Below the pieces are notes generated by a model, which worked only from the letters and a program-made list of their open reading frames with translations, did no database searches and was not told where the DNA came from. This document shows positions 1 to 11,300 of a stretch of DNA of 64,000 nucleotides, piece by piece. The stretch spans positions 16,822,501-16,886,500 of the forward strand of contig NC_088113.1 of NCBI RefSeq assembly GCF_036370855.1. The letters are read 5' to 3'. The stretch comes from Dromaius novaehollandiae. Taxonomy: Eukaryota; Chordata; Aves; Casuariiformes; Dromaiidae. Position 1 is the stretch's first letter, and each line of letters opens with the position of its first letter. Both the position numbers and the translations under genes were made by a program.

Positions 1-2090
1 TTTTATATATAATATATCACATTATCTGTGTACTTTATAATAAAAATTACACTGAAATTCTAAAACAACTTAATATAAACACGCTGGTGCATTTAATCTG
101 CTATTTGCAATAACCATCTTTATCCCAAACAAACAGTAACTAGTAATATGTCTGTATTATGTCTTCGAATGAAATATTTCAATTTTCCATTAAAAAGAAA
201 CCTCACAACAGATTATTCAAATCTTGAACTGTATCAAATAACTGCTCAGCATTGAAGGAGATGCATTTCAGATAGAGGATAAATCAGAATTCACATTTAA
301 GAATTACTACAAGTTAGGGTCAGTTACTGTAGATATGAACAGTCTCTTAACATACTTTAGGTAGATATATTTTAATGAAACCTGTGACTGAAAACAACAT
401 GGTCTGAAAGGAGACAAAGACTGAAGCAACAGAAACAAGAAGAACAAAATGAGGAAAGAATAACACAATTGGACGGTGAGGCTTAGAAATTAAAGAGTTA
501 AGAGTCTGTAGCACAGTTTTGGGAAGTGTTGTTAGAGACTCTCTTCCTTGCAACCATATTAAAATCAACTGGCAGATTGCCTTTTTCAGCATCAGATTTT
601 AATCCTATAGCTGCTATATGCATAGAACTTGAAGGTGAAATGACAGCAAATTCCCTGTAAGCATGGTCATTTTTGTGGTTATACAGACTAATCACTAATT
701 TTTTCAAGTGCTGGTCATTTTCTAGCAATTATTGAACCCACCCACCATATTTTCTAAGCTGGATACATTACTCTGTAGGCAGTAACTCAGCACTGAGTTG
801 CCTGATGACCAGTACTGTCTAGCAGGAATACTATTAAGCAAAGACAACAAAAAACAGTGGAACACTTCTATGACAATCTCTTGTATTAAAATAGCAATAA
901 TTTTATTATTGTTTTTAAATGAATTAAGCACTTCACAATTTTACAACTCTCCACTAAAACAAAATGACCTTTTGCCTAATATATGTGCTTTACTGACATA
1001 TTGCATAATGTATTTTATTCTGGACAAGACATTTAATCAGTTAAGACAACTCCTTCTCATTTACACAGATTCCAAGTGTTTAAAAAACATGGCTGAAAGA
1101 GCCCTGAAATTGTGGACTACTACACATTCATTTATTGTATGACTATAATAAATACAGGGTTTTTTTTAAAGTGCATTATATGACAGTAACCTCTGTGAAG
1201 AAGTAACTATTACAAAATCCTGGTTATAAGGGAAGTGCTCAGTTTGAACACAGTGCAAGGAGTCAAGTTGCCCTGAGCTTTTATAAAGGTGGTCATAAGT
1301 TTACCATCATGATAGGTACCTGTTACCACTACTTAATGGCTTACTATCTTTTTTGTCAACTAGAATCCTTTTGATTTTCACTGTTGAGTGAAGGGAAAAA
1401 TGAGTGCAAATTTCATCTTTCATGTAACAGGAGTCAGTTCTAATGTGTGAATATTAACAATTTAGGATCACTTTAAAGAAAAGCTTTTTCATATACTGAA
1501 TTGAGAGATTGCTCTCAGTTCTATTATGTTAGGCCTGCTTAACTCGGAGTCAGCAATGCCAAACAACTGATTTAGTAACAGCTACTTTCAATTCTTCTCC
1601 AGCAGTGCAAGACAAGCAAAGAGATAAAAGGCAATCTTGGAATAATACTTTAATACTCAAGATTTTGCATGTGCAAATGCTCTGAGAGGTTGCAGAAGGA
1701 AGACAATACAAGCCAAGCTTATATTGCTGAGCCATTCAGTTCTGCCCTCTCTCTGACACTGTGATATACATGACATTAACCTTTAAACCGATAGCCATGG
1801 CTTTACAAAATCTGTCTCTGTCTGCAACAACACTAGGATTTTGATGTTTGCTAGCACATGAATGATTCTCTCCCAGAAGATGGCCACAGGGTATTTCTAC
1901 CAATAAGTCAAGTATCGTATTGGGTTCCAGCAACATCCATGGTAAATTGGTGTTCAGTACAAGTCTCAGATTTTTAATGGTGTGCTGGGAGGCAATTCAG
2001 TGTTCTGGCAGGCAATTCAATGCTCTGACAAATGGAAGAAATATGGTGACTGTGGGAGGAAAGGGGGAACAACACTTTAAAACAGTGTCT
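1..2090. other. Non-coding flank beyond the likely PPP1R3D 3' end
   Basis: This AT-rich stretch has no CpG island, no recognisable transposon and no exon chain I could identify. In the human arrangement the next gene in this direction is SYCP2, transcribed on the same strand as PPP1R3D and starting a few kilobases away. I looked for its N-terminal exons on the minus strand and did not find them, so SYCP2 probably lies just outside the window. One minus-strand open stretch at 498-728 is described under findings. Confidence 0.5.
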
Positions 2091-2096
2091 TTTATT
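2091..2096 (-). terminator. PPP1R3D: Candidate poly(A) signal for PPP1R3D
   Basis: The plus strand reads TTTATT, which is AATAAA on the minus strand. About 20-30 nt further along the minus strand is a GU-rich stretch (GTGTTGTT), as expected of a downstream cleavage element. Using it would give PPP1R3D a 3' UTR of about 3.3 kb. Another AATAAA at 4064-4069 (minus) has a poorer downstream context. Transcript 3' ends would decide. Confidence 0.35.
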
Positions 2097-5000
2097 CAAC
2101 ACAAGTGCTTCTATCCGCATGTTCATTGTTGTCTTTTCGGACAAAAATATAAACCTCCACTTCTATAGACATTACTAACACTAGATAAACTCTAATGAAA
2201 TTACTTAAGTGAGCAAGTTTCACCAAAGTAATGGAACAAAATTCAGTTTATATCAAGATTCTTCCACAGTCACTGAAGGTGTGATTCATCTCACCTGACT
2301 TTATGTCTACAGAACCTGCTTGGCATAATTTGGCATGGTTTGCACTAATGCTAAGAATTATGTCTGAACTAGTGCCCCGATGTTATCCCTGCATTCAGTG
2401 GAGACAACAGTTTGTCTACTGACTATATTGACTACATCAACACTGACTAAAAAGAGAGTTTAGGGTGAAGAGATTAGATGTATATGTCATATATCGTCAT
2501 ACTAAGCCTGCCATAGGAGGCAACAAACCTTACAATTTGATAGTGCCCCGTCTTACAGAGCTGCTTATTCTTTTCTGGCATACGAGGAAGACCAAACTTC
2601 TCAGTTCCCTGTATTGATTCCTACAGGACACAATTGCTGCTCCCAGATTGGTAATGGTCACTCCTGTGACCCAGATGCAGAAAATAATGCAGGTGGATCG
2701 AAAGTCTACAGCAGCCCTTCAATCTGTGCAGTAGCCAATCACACCTCATCCCAAACTCTTGAGTGCTCTACCTGCCTTAGACCTAATGGTTAAGAAATAC
2801 CCTGATAGAGTAGTTGTGTTACTCCTTCAAAACCGTTTCAGCCTAAACTTATAACCTCAGAACGCTCCAATACAAAACACCAACAAAGAAATGATGATTT
2901 TTACCATTCCCTAGTAATAGATAACCACTGACACACATGTAACCGAACACTACAGCTACAAGCAATAAAATCTATTGTTACTAAAGGTAGAAAAGCTTAT
3001 AAGAGCAATAATCAGAACCTGACTTTCAGAAGCAGAAAGTACTTGCAGCTGAAACTGAATTCAAGTACTGACAAATGCCCAGTACAGCTGAAAATAAGAC
3101 ATTCAAAACACATCTTGCATTTCCACTGCTATACTGAATAACTATGTAACTTTTATAAATGAGCTTAGTGATTTTCAGATGCTTCACTTAGTTCAGAAAT
3201 CAAAAAGGCACATAAGCAGCCACTCCAGTAACAGCAATTGCTAACAGAAATGACCATTCGAAATAGAGTATGAAAACAAATACATGAATTTCAAATTTTA
3301 TCAAAAGATTTTTTTGGAATAAATCTCTCACCTACTGAGATGACATCCAAGCAAAGAACACATTTAATTACCCTAGAAGGCTGGCTGACTACCCTAATAC
3401 ATGGAAAGTATTTCTAATTCAAGAATTTTGTTTTGAAATCAATTTCAGAGCTGTCTACATTGGACAGCAGGTATGAAACAAACTATAAACATGTTTCAAA
3501 AATTCAAAATACAAACAACATAATGCCAAATGCAGAAGTCCAAATTAATTGGCAGAGGGTTAGTTCTATCCTGCAACATGACAACACGGTCAATTCTCAA
3601 TTGTTTCAAATTGGATTGAGTTTCCTCAGTACTTTGAAGAGATGCTCTGTAGCTCACAGAATCACCACTCATGACTTCAGGCTCTGAAAGCTACAGATTA
3701 ATGGAACTGGGCAACTAGTTCACTTGAAATCCTGGCCTTGTTAAATGGGAATCACAGCTAAGTAATAACATTAAGTTGCCAAACACATGATGCTTCTTAG
3801 GGTTTCCGCAATTCCAAAATGACTCAGTGGACTTTTTGGACTAATATGTACTTGGCTGTGTGTTGCCTACAATCTTGATTTTAAAAATAACCTGTGATTT
3901 TGGTGAATAAGCAGCAATCCAAAATGAATTTCATAGTATATTCCTTCCGAAAAGCAACTCTTCTAATATACCCAGCCAAAGAGTTGTAAAAACTTATGCT
4001 ATACTTATAAAGCTAAACTTTGCATGAAGTGAAGAATATGCATTAAAGCATTCATGGACAGTTTTTATTTACTAGGTTTCCTCAGCAGGGAAGTAGCACA
4101 GCGATAAGCTATGTATCAGGCAGACTGTTCTGTGTTACTCTGCTCTCACTGCTGCAAAATTGTTTGTGGATCCATGTAAGCACCAATTTACCAGTAAAAT
4201 CATAATTTTCCTTTGAAGTTCTCATTTTGTGTTCACAGGACAGTCTTGGAGTTCAACTAGTTTATAATCAGTAACAGTGGATTACAGAACTCGAAAGTGC
4301 CACTGCAGTAGTACAGGGACACCAGGGAACAGGGTCCTAGCACTCTATTCGAAGGCTCTGCGGCCAGCTCACTGCACTGTCTTTATAGTTTGTCTTTCAT
4401 ACCAGTGTCTTGATTTATAAATTTTATAAGTTTCCGGTGTGGGTGTAAGATCATTAGCATTCATGTAGTGCTTTGAGATCAAGTGTAACTGCAACACAAG
4501 TGCAAAATTGCTCTAGTTTCCCTTAATAAAAACAGCTGCACAAGGAAAGGACAGTGCCATTTCCCTGGAGAAAAAGCCTACTCGTACATCACCCAAAAAA
4601 GATGATAACTTCCCCTTATATATAAGGGGAAGTTCCCCCTTGTAAGTCAGCCTTGTATATGCTTAAATCACTCCTGCTGCCTGTAGCAAACATGAGAGAT
4701 GAGAAAAGGCACATGGTTAAAAAACTTCTTTTTTAAAAGGGAAACACAGGAGCAGCTGGGACATTTTCTTGTTTTAGCTCATTTGGGTTATTAATTGAAG
4801 AAATTTAATTATATTAATAGAAACACTTAACGTGGCTAAAACATTAAGAAAATATACTTGTATAAATACAAATACTTCCCTACAGTGGCTGCCATCCAAA
4901 TTTTGCTAAGCTGGAATAGTGCCCAGACTTGGTGAGATAACATAAACAAAAATAGAAATAAAAACAGTAAAGCCACACTGTCCATTTAAAAAACCAGACA

Positions 5001-5374
5001 TTACAAAATGGTAAAATAGACTGGTTACAAATATTTTATGCACTCCAAAATACTATTAGCAACATAAAAGTCTCTTTCTTTGCTCTCAGATATTTAGTCC
5101 GACAGCATCCCTTTTAACCATTCTGCCCTGATTCACACTCTACAAGAAATCGCGTGGGCTTTCAACGGATGTAACTCAGTATGCATTTTGGCCCTTTATA
5201 CTGTCTGAGAAGTTAGAACAGTTTGTACACATCATTGGCTACTTTCCTGTTCTGAAACGCTTTCCCAGGTCTGGCAGGTTTCAAAAAGGAGGTTGTAGGC
5301 CACAGAAGCACAGAGCAATGCGAGGGATGAGAATAAGGCTATTCAAAAGCTGCTCGGCATCCCATTGCCTTTGC
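2097..5374 (-). other. PPP1R3D: Probable 3' UTR of PPP1R3D
   Basis: This AT-rich sequence lies directly after the PPP1R3D stop codon on the minus strand. It contains no supported coding exon. It includes a perfect 28-bp palindrome at 4607-4634 that would fold as a hairpin in the transcript, and an alternative minus-strand AATAAA at 4064-4069. PPP1R3D mRNAs have long 3' UTRs in mammals, so a multi-kilobase UTR is plausible, but its extent is inferred. Confidence 0.4.
4607..4634. repeat. Perfect 28-bp palindrome
   Basis: The two 14-nt halves are exact reverse complements. The core is TTATATATAA flanked by CCCC and GGGG, then AACTT and AAGTT at the outside. There is no spacer, so RNA would form about 12 bp of stem with a 4-nt loop. 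The AT core is too long for a standard serum-response CArG box (ten A/T rather than six). Confidence 0.9.
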
Positions 5375-6298
5375 TCAGATGAAGTGGATCCAGCTCTCCT
5401 CACATTCTCTAGGCATCTTAAGGGGATAATTCCAGCAGGTAAAACTGTAGTTTTTGCCTCTGTTGTTATCCCAGTACTCCTGCCCGTTGACTTGGTATCT
5501 TGCTGCAAATTGGACTACAGAGCACAGGTGAAGGAGGAAAGGAGGTACAGGGAGAAAAAAAGTGAAAACATCAACCTGAGCCTGCCCATTTTTCTCAGGG
5601 ATGCTGTTATGCCAATGAGCACACACTTCATGGACGCTTTTCCACTGATTGAAGGTGTATCGCACAGATACCTTCTTCTCAAAAGCAATATTACAAACTT
5701 GGATGGTGCCACTGAGCCCCAAATCTGAACTGGTCACTCGTTCAAGACACACCTGTTGCTCCTGAAGTCGGGCAGAGAAATCCGTGCAGTCTGCAGGCTG
5801 CTGGAAGTCAGGCACCAAGCACTGCATGGTGAACTCCAGGTCCAAGCTGCTGCACCAGAGGTCTGAGTTTATAGAGAGCCTGGAAAGGACATGCAAGGGG
5901 ACTGACGGATCCTCTCCAGTCTGGAAGACTTTCACTTCAGTCAGCTCCAAGCCCAAAGCGTCAGCAAATCTCACCCTGTTCGCACGACCCTCACATCCCG
6001 GAACTCGGCACTGCACTCCCGCTCGCTTTCTCCTCTCAGGTGATGTAGGCAAAGACCTCGCTCGGCGGCGTATGATAGGCCGTAATGCCGGGTCGCAGCT
6101 GGTGGCAGCGCTGCTCTGAAGCCGGCGGGGCTGCGAGCCCCCCTTGGCTGGGACGCTGCTCAGAAGACTCACGCTGCTACTTGCGTGAGCTGCCTGGGGC
6201 TGCTGCTGCCCTCGTCCCGGCACGGCCTCAGCCTGTAGCATGTTCTGGTAGAGGTCAGAGAGGTAGCTGGGGCTCCTCCGAGGACCACGTACCTCCAT
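5375..6298 (-). CDS. PPP1R3D: Protein phosphatase 1 regulatory subunit 3D (glycogen-targeting subunit R6)
   Basis: A single open frame of 307 residues reads on the minus strand. It tethers the PP1 catalytic subunit to glycogen, where PP1 dephosphorylates glycogen synthase and phosphorylase to favour glycogen synthesis. Visible features in order are: a low-complexity N-terminus; RARSLPTSPER at about 79-89, the kind of site bound by 14-3-3 in the mammalian protein; RVRF at 108-111, the PP1-docking RVxF motif, followed by ADALGLEL; and a CBM21 carbohydrate-binding domain at about 170-290 containing EYWDNN and NYSFTC. It ends CEESWIHFI, as in human PPP1R3D. Length is close to the human protein (about 299). 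The ATG at 6296-6298 is preferred because the N-terminal SPSYLSDL aligns with the human start region. However, the frame stays open upstream to an apparent splice acceptor at 6369-6370, so a longer spliced form is possible. The gene lies head to head with FAM217B. Confidence 0.95.
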   Translation of the reverse strand: MEVRGPRRSPSYLSDLYQNMLQAEAVPGRGQQQPQAAHASSSVSLLSSVPAKGGSQPRRLQSSAATSCDPALRPIIRRRARSLPTSPERRKRAGVQCRVPGCEGRANRVRFADALGLELTEVKVFQTGEDPSVPLHVLSRLSINSDLWCSSLDLEFTMQCLVPDFQQPADCTDFSARLQEQQVCLERVTSSDLGLSGTIQVCNIAFEKKVSVRYTFNQWKSVHEVCAHWHNSIPEKNGQAQVDVFTFFLPVPPFLLHLCSVVQFAARYQVNGQEYWDNNRGKNYSFTCWNYPLKMPRECEESWIHFI

Positions 6299-6543
6299 TC
6301 TTAACCGACGACAAAGAGCTGAGGTTGACGCCGCAGGTACTGAGTACTGCCTCTCTGGAGCACCTAACCTGGGAAGGACGGCCAGAGCGGAGGGTGCTCG
6401 GGGTTACTGCGCTGGCTGCCGCAAGAATGCCCGGGCGCAACGCAGCCTCCTGCGGTGAAGGGCAGAAACCTGGAAGCTCTCGCAGTAGCTGGCAGCGAGG
6501 CGGAGGCTCGGGCATCGGAGGGGAAGGACGAGGGCCGCCTCAC

Positions 6544-7022
6544 GGGCTGGCAAACTCGAGGCTGCCGTGTCGGCTGCCGGAGCTGCTGCACAGGCTGGAG
6601 AGGGATTCAAGGCTATCGCGGCTGCTGCCGGCGGCCCCGGAGCTCTCCCGCAGGCTGGAGACCGACTGGAGGCTGTCGTGCGGGGCGCCGGGGGACTCCA
6701 GGCTGTCCCAGAGGCTGCGGGGGCGGCCGCCGCACCGCCCGGAGCGGGGCTGCAGGCTGTCCTCGCAGGCGCTGGCCGATGCCGGGCTGCCGCAGCGGCA
6801 GCAGGGACACTCGAGGCTGTCACACGGGACGCCGGGCGACTGGCGGCTGCCGGCGAGGCCGGGCGAGGCCGGGAGGCTGTCGGGCGGCACGGAGGAGCCG
6901 GAGCCGAGGCTGCCGCCGGGGCTGGAGGGCGTGAGGAGGCTGTCGGGCGGGGCGGCGGAGGCAGAGTCGGTACTGCGGCCGGACGGGGAGGGAGCCGCGG
7001 TCGGGGGCTCCGCAGCCCACAT
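6544..7022 (-). CDS. Candidate upstream coding exon of PPP1R3D with a repeat of about ten residues
   Basis: From an ATG at 7020-7022 the minus strand stays open for 159 full codons and ends in CC followed by GTGAGG, a good splice donor. A pyrimidine-rich acceptor ends at 6369. Joining 6544 to 6368 keeps the frame, crosses no stop and runs into the PPP1R3D ATG 23 codons later, giving a 490-residue product. The exon encodes a serine-rich repeat whose units mostly begin DSL or GSL. Several DSL units use different synonymous codons (GAC AGC CTC, GAC AGC CTG, GAT AGC CTT), which suggests selection on this frame. Against it, the region is a GC-rich CpG island where other frames are also open, and the ATG context is weak (C at -3, T at +4). 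It could instead be spliced or unspliced 5' UTR. Confidence 0.35.
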
Positions 7023-7176
7023 CAGCGGGCGGCGGGGCGGGGCACGGCGCAGCCGGCTCCGGCTCTGGCTCCAGTCCCGGCCGCGCGCCGCCAGCAGCCG
7101 CCCCGCAGCCCTCGGCGCCCCGCGCCGCTCGCCCTCCGCTGGCGCCCCGCCGCCGCCCACCCCGCCCTCGCCAGCA

Positions 7177-7186
7177 GCGCATGCGC
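7177..7186. promoter_or_regulatory. NRF1-type site
   Basis: GCGCATGCGC is the palindromic core recognised by NRF1, which commonly activates CpG-island divergent promoters. A related element, GCGCCTGCGCA, ends near 7265. Binding is inferred from the motif alone. Confidence 0.55.
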
Positions 7187-7204
7187 GGCCCCCTTCCCCC
7201 GCAA

Positions 7205-7209
7205 CCAAT
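7205..7209 (+). promoter_or_regulatory. CCAAT box (NF-Y type)
   Basis: The sequence AACCAATCA has the flanks preferred by NF-Y and sits 20 bp from the NRF1 palindrome between the two divergent genes. Confidence 0.5.
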
Positions 7210-8320
7210 CAAAGCGAGCCGCCCCTGCGCTGCCGCGCGCGTGCGTCGCCGCCCGGCGCCTGCGCACTAGCCAGAGTGGCGTCGCCGCCGTCCGCTTGCC
7301 CTTAGCTGTCGGCGGAGGCAGGTAGCGGGCAGGGGCTGGCGGCAGCGAGAGGCGGCAGCGGAGGCGGGGGGAGGGATTCAGGGGGAGAAGAAACGGAGGA
7401 AACACATGGATGCAGCCCACTAACCGTGCGGGGGGGGCTGGCGAGCCGCCGTGCCGCCATACACGATTCTGTTGCTTTGGTACCCGGGGTCCGAGCCGTC
7501 TGGGGTCTGGGGACACCCTCCCCCGCCCGCCGCCTGCGCTGGGCAGAGAGGGGCGTCCGGGGGAGCGGGAGCGGGAGCAGCGGTGCGCGGGGGGGCCGGG
7601 AGGGGTGATTTGGGGCTGGCCATGTGCCACCTTTTGGGAATTGTGCGCCGCCGGGAACGCAGTTTCTGGAACGTAGACGAATAGTGCATATTCTGCTTGA
7701 AGTATTTTTGGTATGAGTTTAAGAGCACTGAGAGATTTGTTTTCGAAGAGGAACAAAATTAAGCATTCCATATAAAACTTGCATATGGGACTGTGCCAAG
7801 AGTGCATTTTCTGGCACAAAAAGGACAACCCAGCATGCCCAGAACGGAGGTGGCCGATCATCTGTTCTTGTTAAATTAAGACCAGAGACACCCACCAACC
7901 ATTTGACTGGGATACTTGGCTCCAGCCAATACATGCACCACTGCGCGAGAAAAACAAGATGAGCGTGCCATAAAATGAAAAGTAGCTCTTCCAATGCTGC
8001 TGTACCTTCAAATGTTGTTATTTTTTCCTGTATCCTCACCAAGCATCTTTTTTTGGGAACGGGCTTGCAACCCTTTGAGAAAGCCTCGCTGGCTGGAGAG
8101 GAGGCCGGCGCAGCCTCCCCTTCCCACTGCTCCCCGGAGGCTCGGGCTGGCTGGCAGGCTGTGCCGGCGACTGCGGCAGCAGGGCTGCCCGCTCTGAACG
8201 GCCCGGACCACAGTGCCTGGCCACGTTAATGGGCAACCTGTCCGCCAGGGAGGGGGGCCCTGCGCGGCCCCCCCCGCTCTGCCCACCGCCGCGCACTTCC
8301 CGGGGTGGTGACAGCTCTGC

Positions 8321-8334
8321 ATGGATCAACAACA
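8321..8334 (+). CDS. FAM217B: FAM217B coding exon 1 (start codon)
   Basis: ATG GAT CAA CAA CA is followed by GTAAGA, a good donor. It leaves two bases that combine with the T at 9918 to continue in frame as MDQQHYSGGK. An in-frame TGA at 8309-8311 lies just upstream, so this is the first possible start on the exon. The 5' limit of the exon is not defined; an acceptor-like CAG at 8312-8314 is one possibility. Human FAM217B has a different but similarly short leader, so this exon is inferred. Confidence 0.45.
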
Positions 8335-11300
8335 GTAAGATGAATAATGCCGATTGCCATTAAATAAGCAAGCGCTGGGGGTTGGGAGAGCATTTTCCAG
8401 TACAATTTGGGAGCTGGTTATGTTACTGCTTTAAAAAAAAAAAGAAAAAATCACATTGGGAGGAATTGCATGGTGTTTGTTTGCTGCATCTCTAGGACGT
8501 GGTGATGTCTGCGTTTGATATGCTGTGTCTCATGAACCCGAAACACTGGAGTCCTTTGAAGATTATGTAAAAATAAAGCTGCAGATACTCTTCAAAGAGA
8601 GTGATAATGGGACCAGGCATTCAAGAATATCCTTTATTACTGCACAGAGAGGCACAGAAAAGGGAAAGCCAAATCAGTGAAAACCACACAGGAATGGTAA
8701 AGTAAGGAAATTATTTTCTCTCTTTATAGTTAGAGAAATCTCTAAGTACTGTAAACTAGTTAATAAATGCATGACTCTGTACTGTTGAGATTCTCATCCT
8801 CCTCTCTGATCCACAGCAACGCAAACGATTGTGCTGTATGATCTTGCAGGTCGCAGCAACAGAGACTACTGCGTCAGTGCTGGAGGCACAAGACTTGTTT
8901 TCATTATTTTATAAGCTCTTAAAGTGGTGACATAGTATTTTTTAAAACAAAATCGACCTACACTGACACGAGAACTGTGAAGAATATGTACTGCCTGGCA
9001 AAATTAAGTGCCCTGCACTCAATCTAAAGTAGCCTGGGAGGGTACAATTTGTTTATTCCTGCTCTAAAATGACATTTTAAAGCTTTCTTTTTTGAAATTA
9101 GTAATATTTCTTATTGTAGAACAAACACCATTTTTTTTGATTCTTACAGAATACACTGTTTTAATGATTCTGTGTGGGTTTTTGTTTGTTTGTTTGCTGC
9201 TGTGCTTACAGAGAAAAGTATCTGATTTATTTGAGGAAAGGAAATATTGTGTAACTAACTTATTTTTAAGCTGTCCTGATCAGGAATGTCATTGCTTTCA
9301 GTTGCATATGAAGTTTTTTCCTACCAATATTTTGCATGATCCCACAACAAAAAATAGTGAAATGACACAAAATACTGACTTTTGTTTGTGCCTTTATTGT
9401 GAAATAGTTTCTATTAATATTATAATAGACTATATGCTACCTGCTCACTTTGCTCATTATCTTCATAAAAATATTCCTTTAAATTTTGTTGAGACTATGC
9501 AAATGAGCTAGCCAAGCAGGATTTGGCTTGCAGTGGTCTTCATATCTTACTTTAAAATTACTTTTGCTAAACTGCAGTAGGCCCACGAGTACCAGATACT
9601 ACATAAATTAGTAGTTAAATATATAGTCTCTAATATTTACTAAATACTATCCACAAAGTAACTTTGGCTTCCTCTGACAGAATAGTCTATATAAGGGCCA
9701 AGTTCTCTTATTATATTTTCTATCGGAATTATGCACTTTTGTGTAGTATAAAAATAAAAAGTGACCACAGCATAGTTCTGATGGACTTTAAGACTCTCTT
9801 AGCTGCAGCCAACTCTCTCTTTTAAACTGACTTGCACTGCAGACTTTTACTATATTTCTGTTCTGATGATCAAATACGTTACTATTTGTGTGTGATCATC
9901 TGTTTAATCCTTCCTAGTTACAGTGGTGGAAAAAGCCATCTGAGTACTAAAGGACTAAAGAAACAACTATCTCATGTAAGATCTTCTGGAAGATTAGGCA
10001 AAAATACATCAAATGCCACTGAAAAGGTAAACCATTCCAGTTCCTTGTTCCTTTGCAGAAAAAGGGTTATTTAGTTTATATCAGTTTTCTTGATCACAGT
10101 AACAGCATCACATACTTTCCTATCTTTCCAGACTTCCTATGACACTCAAGATGATAACCAACCAAGTGTTTTTTACAAGGAAAGAAACCATCTGGATGAC
10201 AATATTCAGCCAAGCAGGTAATTTTATGTTAAGATTCTCTGAAGATTCTCTGCTTAATTTGTATTCCAAACTGGTATATAAAATGGTTGTGATGAAATCA
10301 TGGCTTCATTGATTTCCATGAGAATTTTGCTGTTGACCTCACTGGCCCCACAATTCAGTATTTATGAGGAAAACAAACTAAAGTTATCAATATTGAAACT
10401 TACTGTCCTGCTTCAATGAGCTACCAGGCAAAATCAGAATAAAATAAGACAAAAAATTATCAGAAAAGTAATTACTCATGATAGAGTCCCTGAGAATTAA
10501 GAATCAACATAGGAGTTTTCATGGAGAAAGTACCTTTAAAAATACATTTGAAGGAAGAGGAGGATTTTGGATCTAAGAAGTTTTCAAGAACAAGTTGAGA
10601 AGCTTTTGCGCAGAAAACATAACCCAATGTGTGAGAGAAGAAAACTGATGCTGGGAAGGGAATGCAAACAGGGAGAAAAGATTGAAAAATTAAATGACCA
10701 TGTTGTGTAAAGTTTTAATAGTGGATAAAAAAAATCAGAGATGATTCACGCTTGGGTTGAAGAAATAGATGGGAATAATATTGCCAGATCTGTAGATTCC
10801 TTGCAAAAGAATGGAGCGGATACAAGCAAATATTGCAAGCCTAAATTTAATTTTAGGACTCTGTTTTTGGAGCTTGCTACTTTTTTAACAAGAAGGTGAG
10901 AAAGACTTATTTAAACTAGTGTCCTCTAGAAAAATGGAAGCTATTTTGGTTAGATGGTTAAGTTTGGTGACTACCAACGTTGTTTATACTGCTGAATCTT
11001 GATTCTATCCACAGTGATGTCTCTGTAAACAGAGACCATTGTTCATGACCTCTTTTTGTGCTTCTCATTATAGAAAATTTTATCTGATCGGTTGTCTGCT
11101 AGTCTGTCTCTGTTTTAATGCAGACACTCACAGTTCTTTGCATTTATAAGGTAGTGTTTCTGACATTTCCTGTTATATTTCCTCTTTTAAGACTACGTAA
11201 CATCTTGTATTTAGGATTGTACCTCAGGATATTTTGGGGTGAATGCTGCCTTTTAATTTATGATTGATGCACACTATGGGAACTATAGGCGGCAATAAGT

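Larger units (their letters stand above)
6000..7650. promoter_or_regulatory. CpG island and divergent PPP1R3D / FAM217B promoter
   Basis: The DNA switches abruptly from AT-rich to strongly GC- and CpG-rich here. PPP1R3D reads leftward and FAM217B rightward from it. The likely core lies at 7177-7266 with an NRF1-type palindrome, a CCAAT box and a second NRF1-like element. A good donor at 7322 (CAG followed by GTAGCG) could end a non-coding first exon of FAM217B. No TATA box is seen, as usual for housekeeping-type divergent promoters. Confidence 0.7.

Noticed and set aside
1-5300. First exons of SYCP2 on the minus strand
   Set aside because: Expected from human gene order, but no exon matching the known N-terminal pattern and no second promoter-like CpG block was found.
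6085-7305. Very long plus-strand open frames across the CpG island
   Set aside because: They oppose PPP1R3D and its likely first exon, have Arg/Gly/Ala-rich sequence without a family match, and stay open because GC-rich DNA has few stops.
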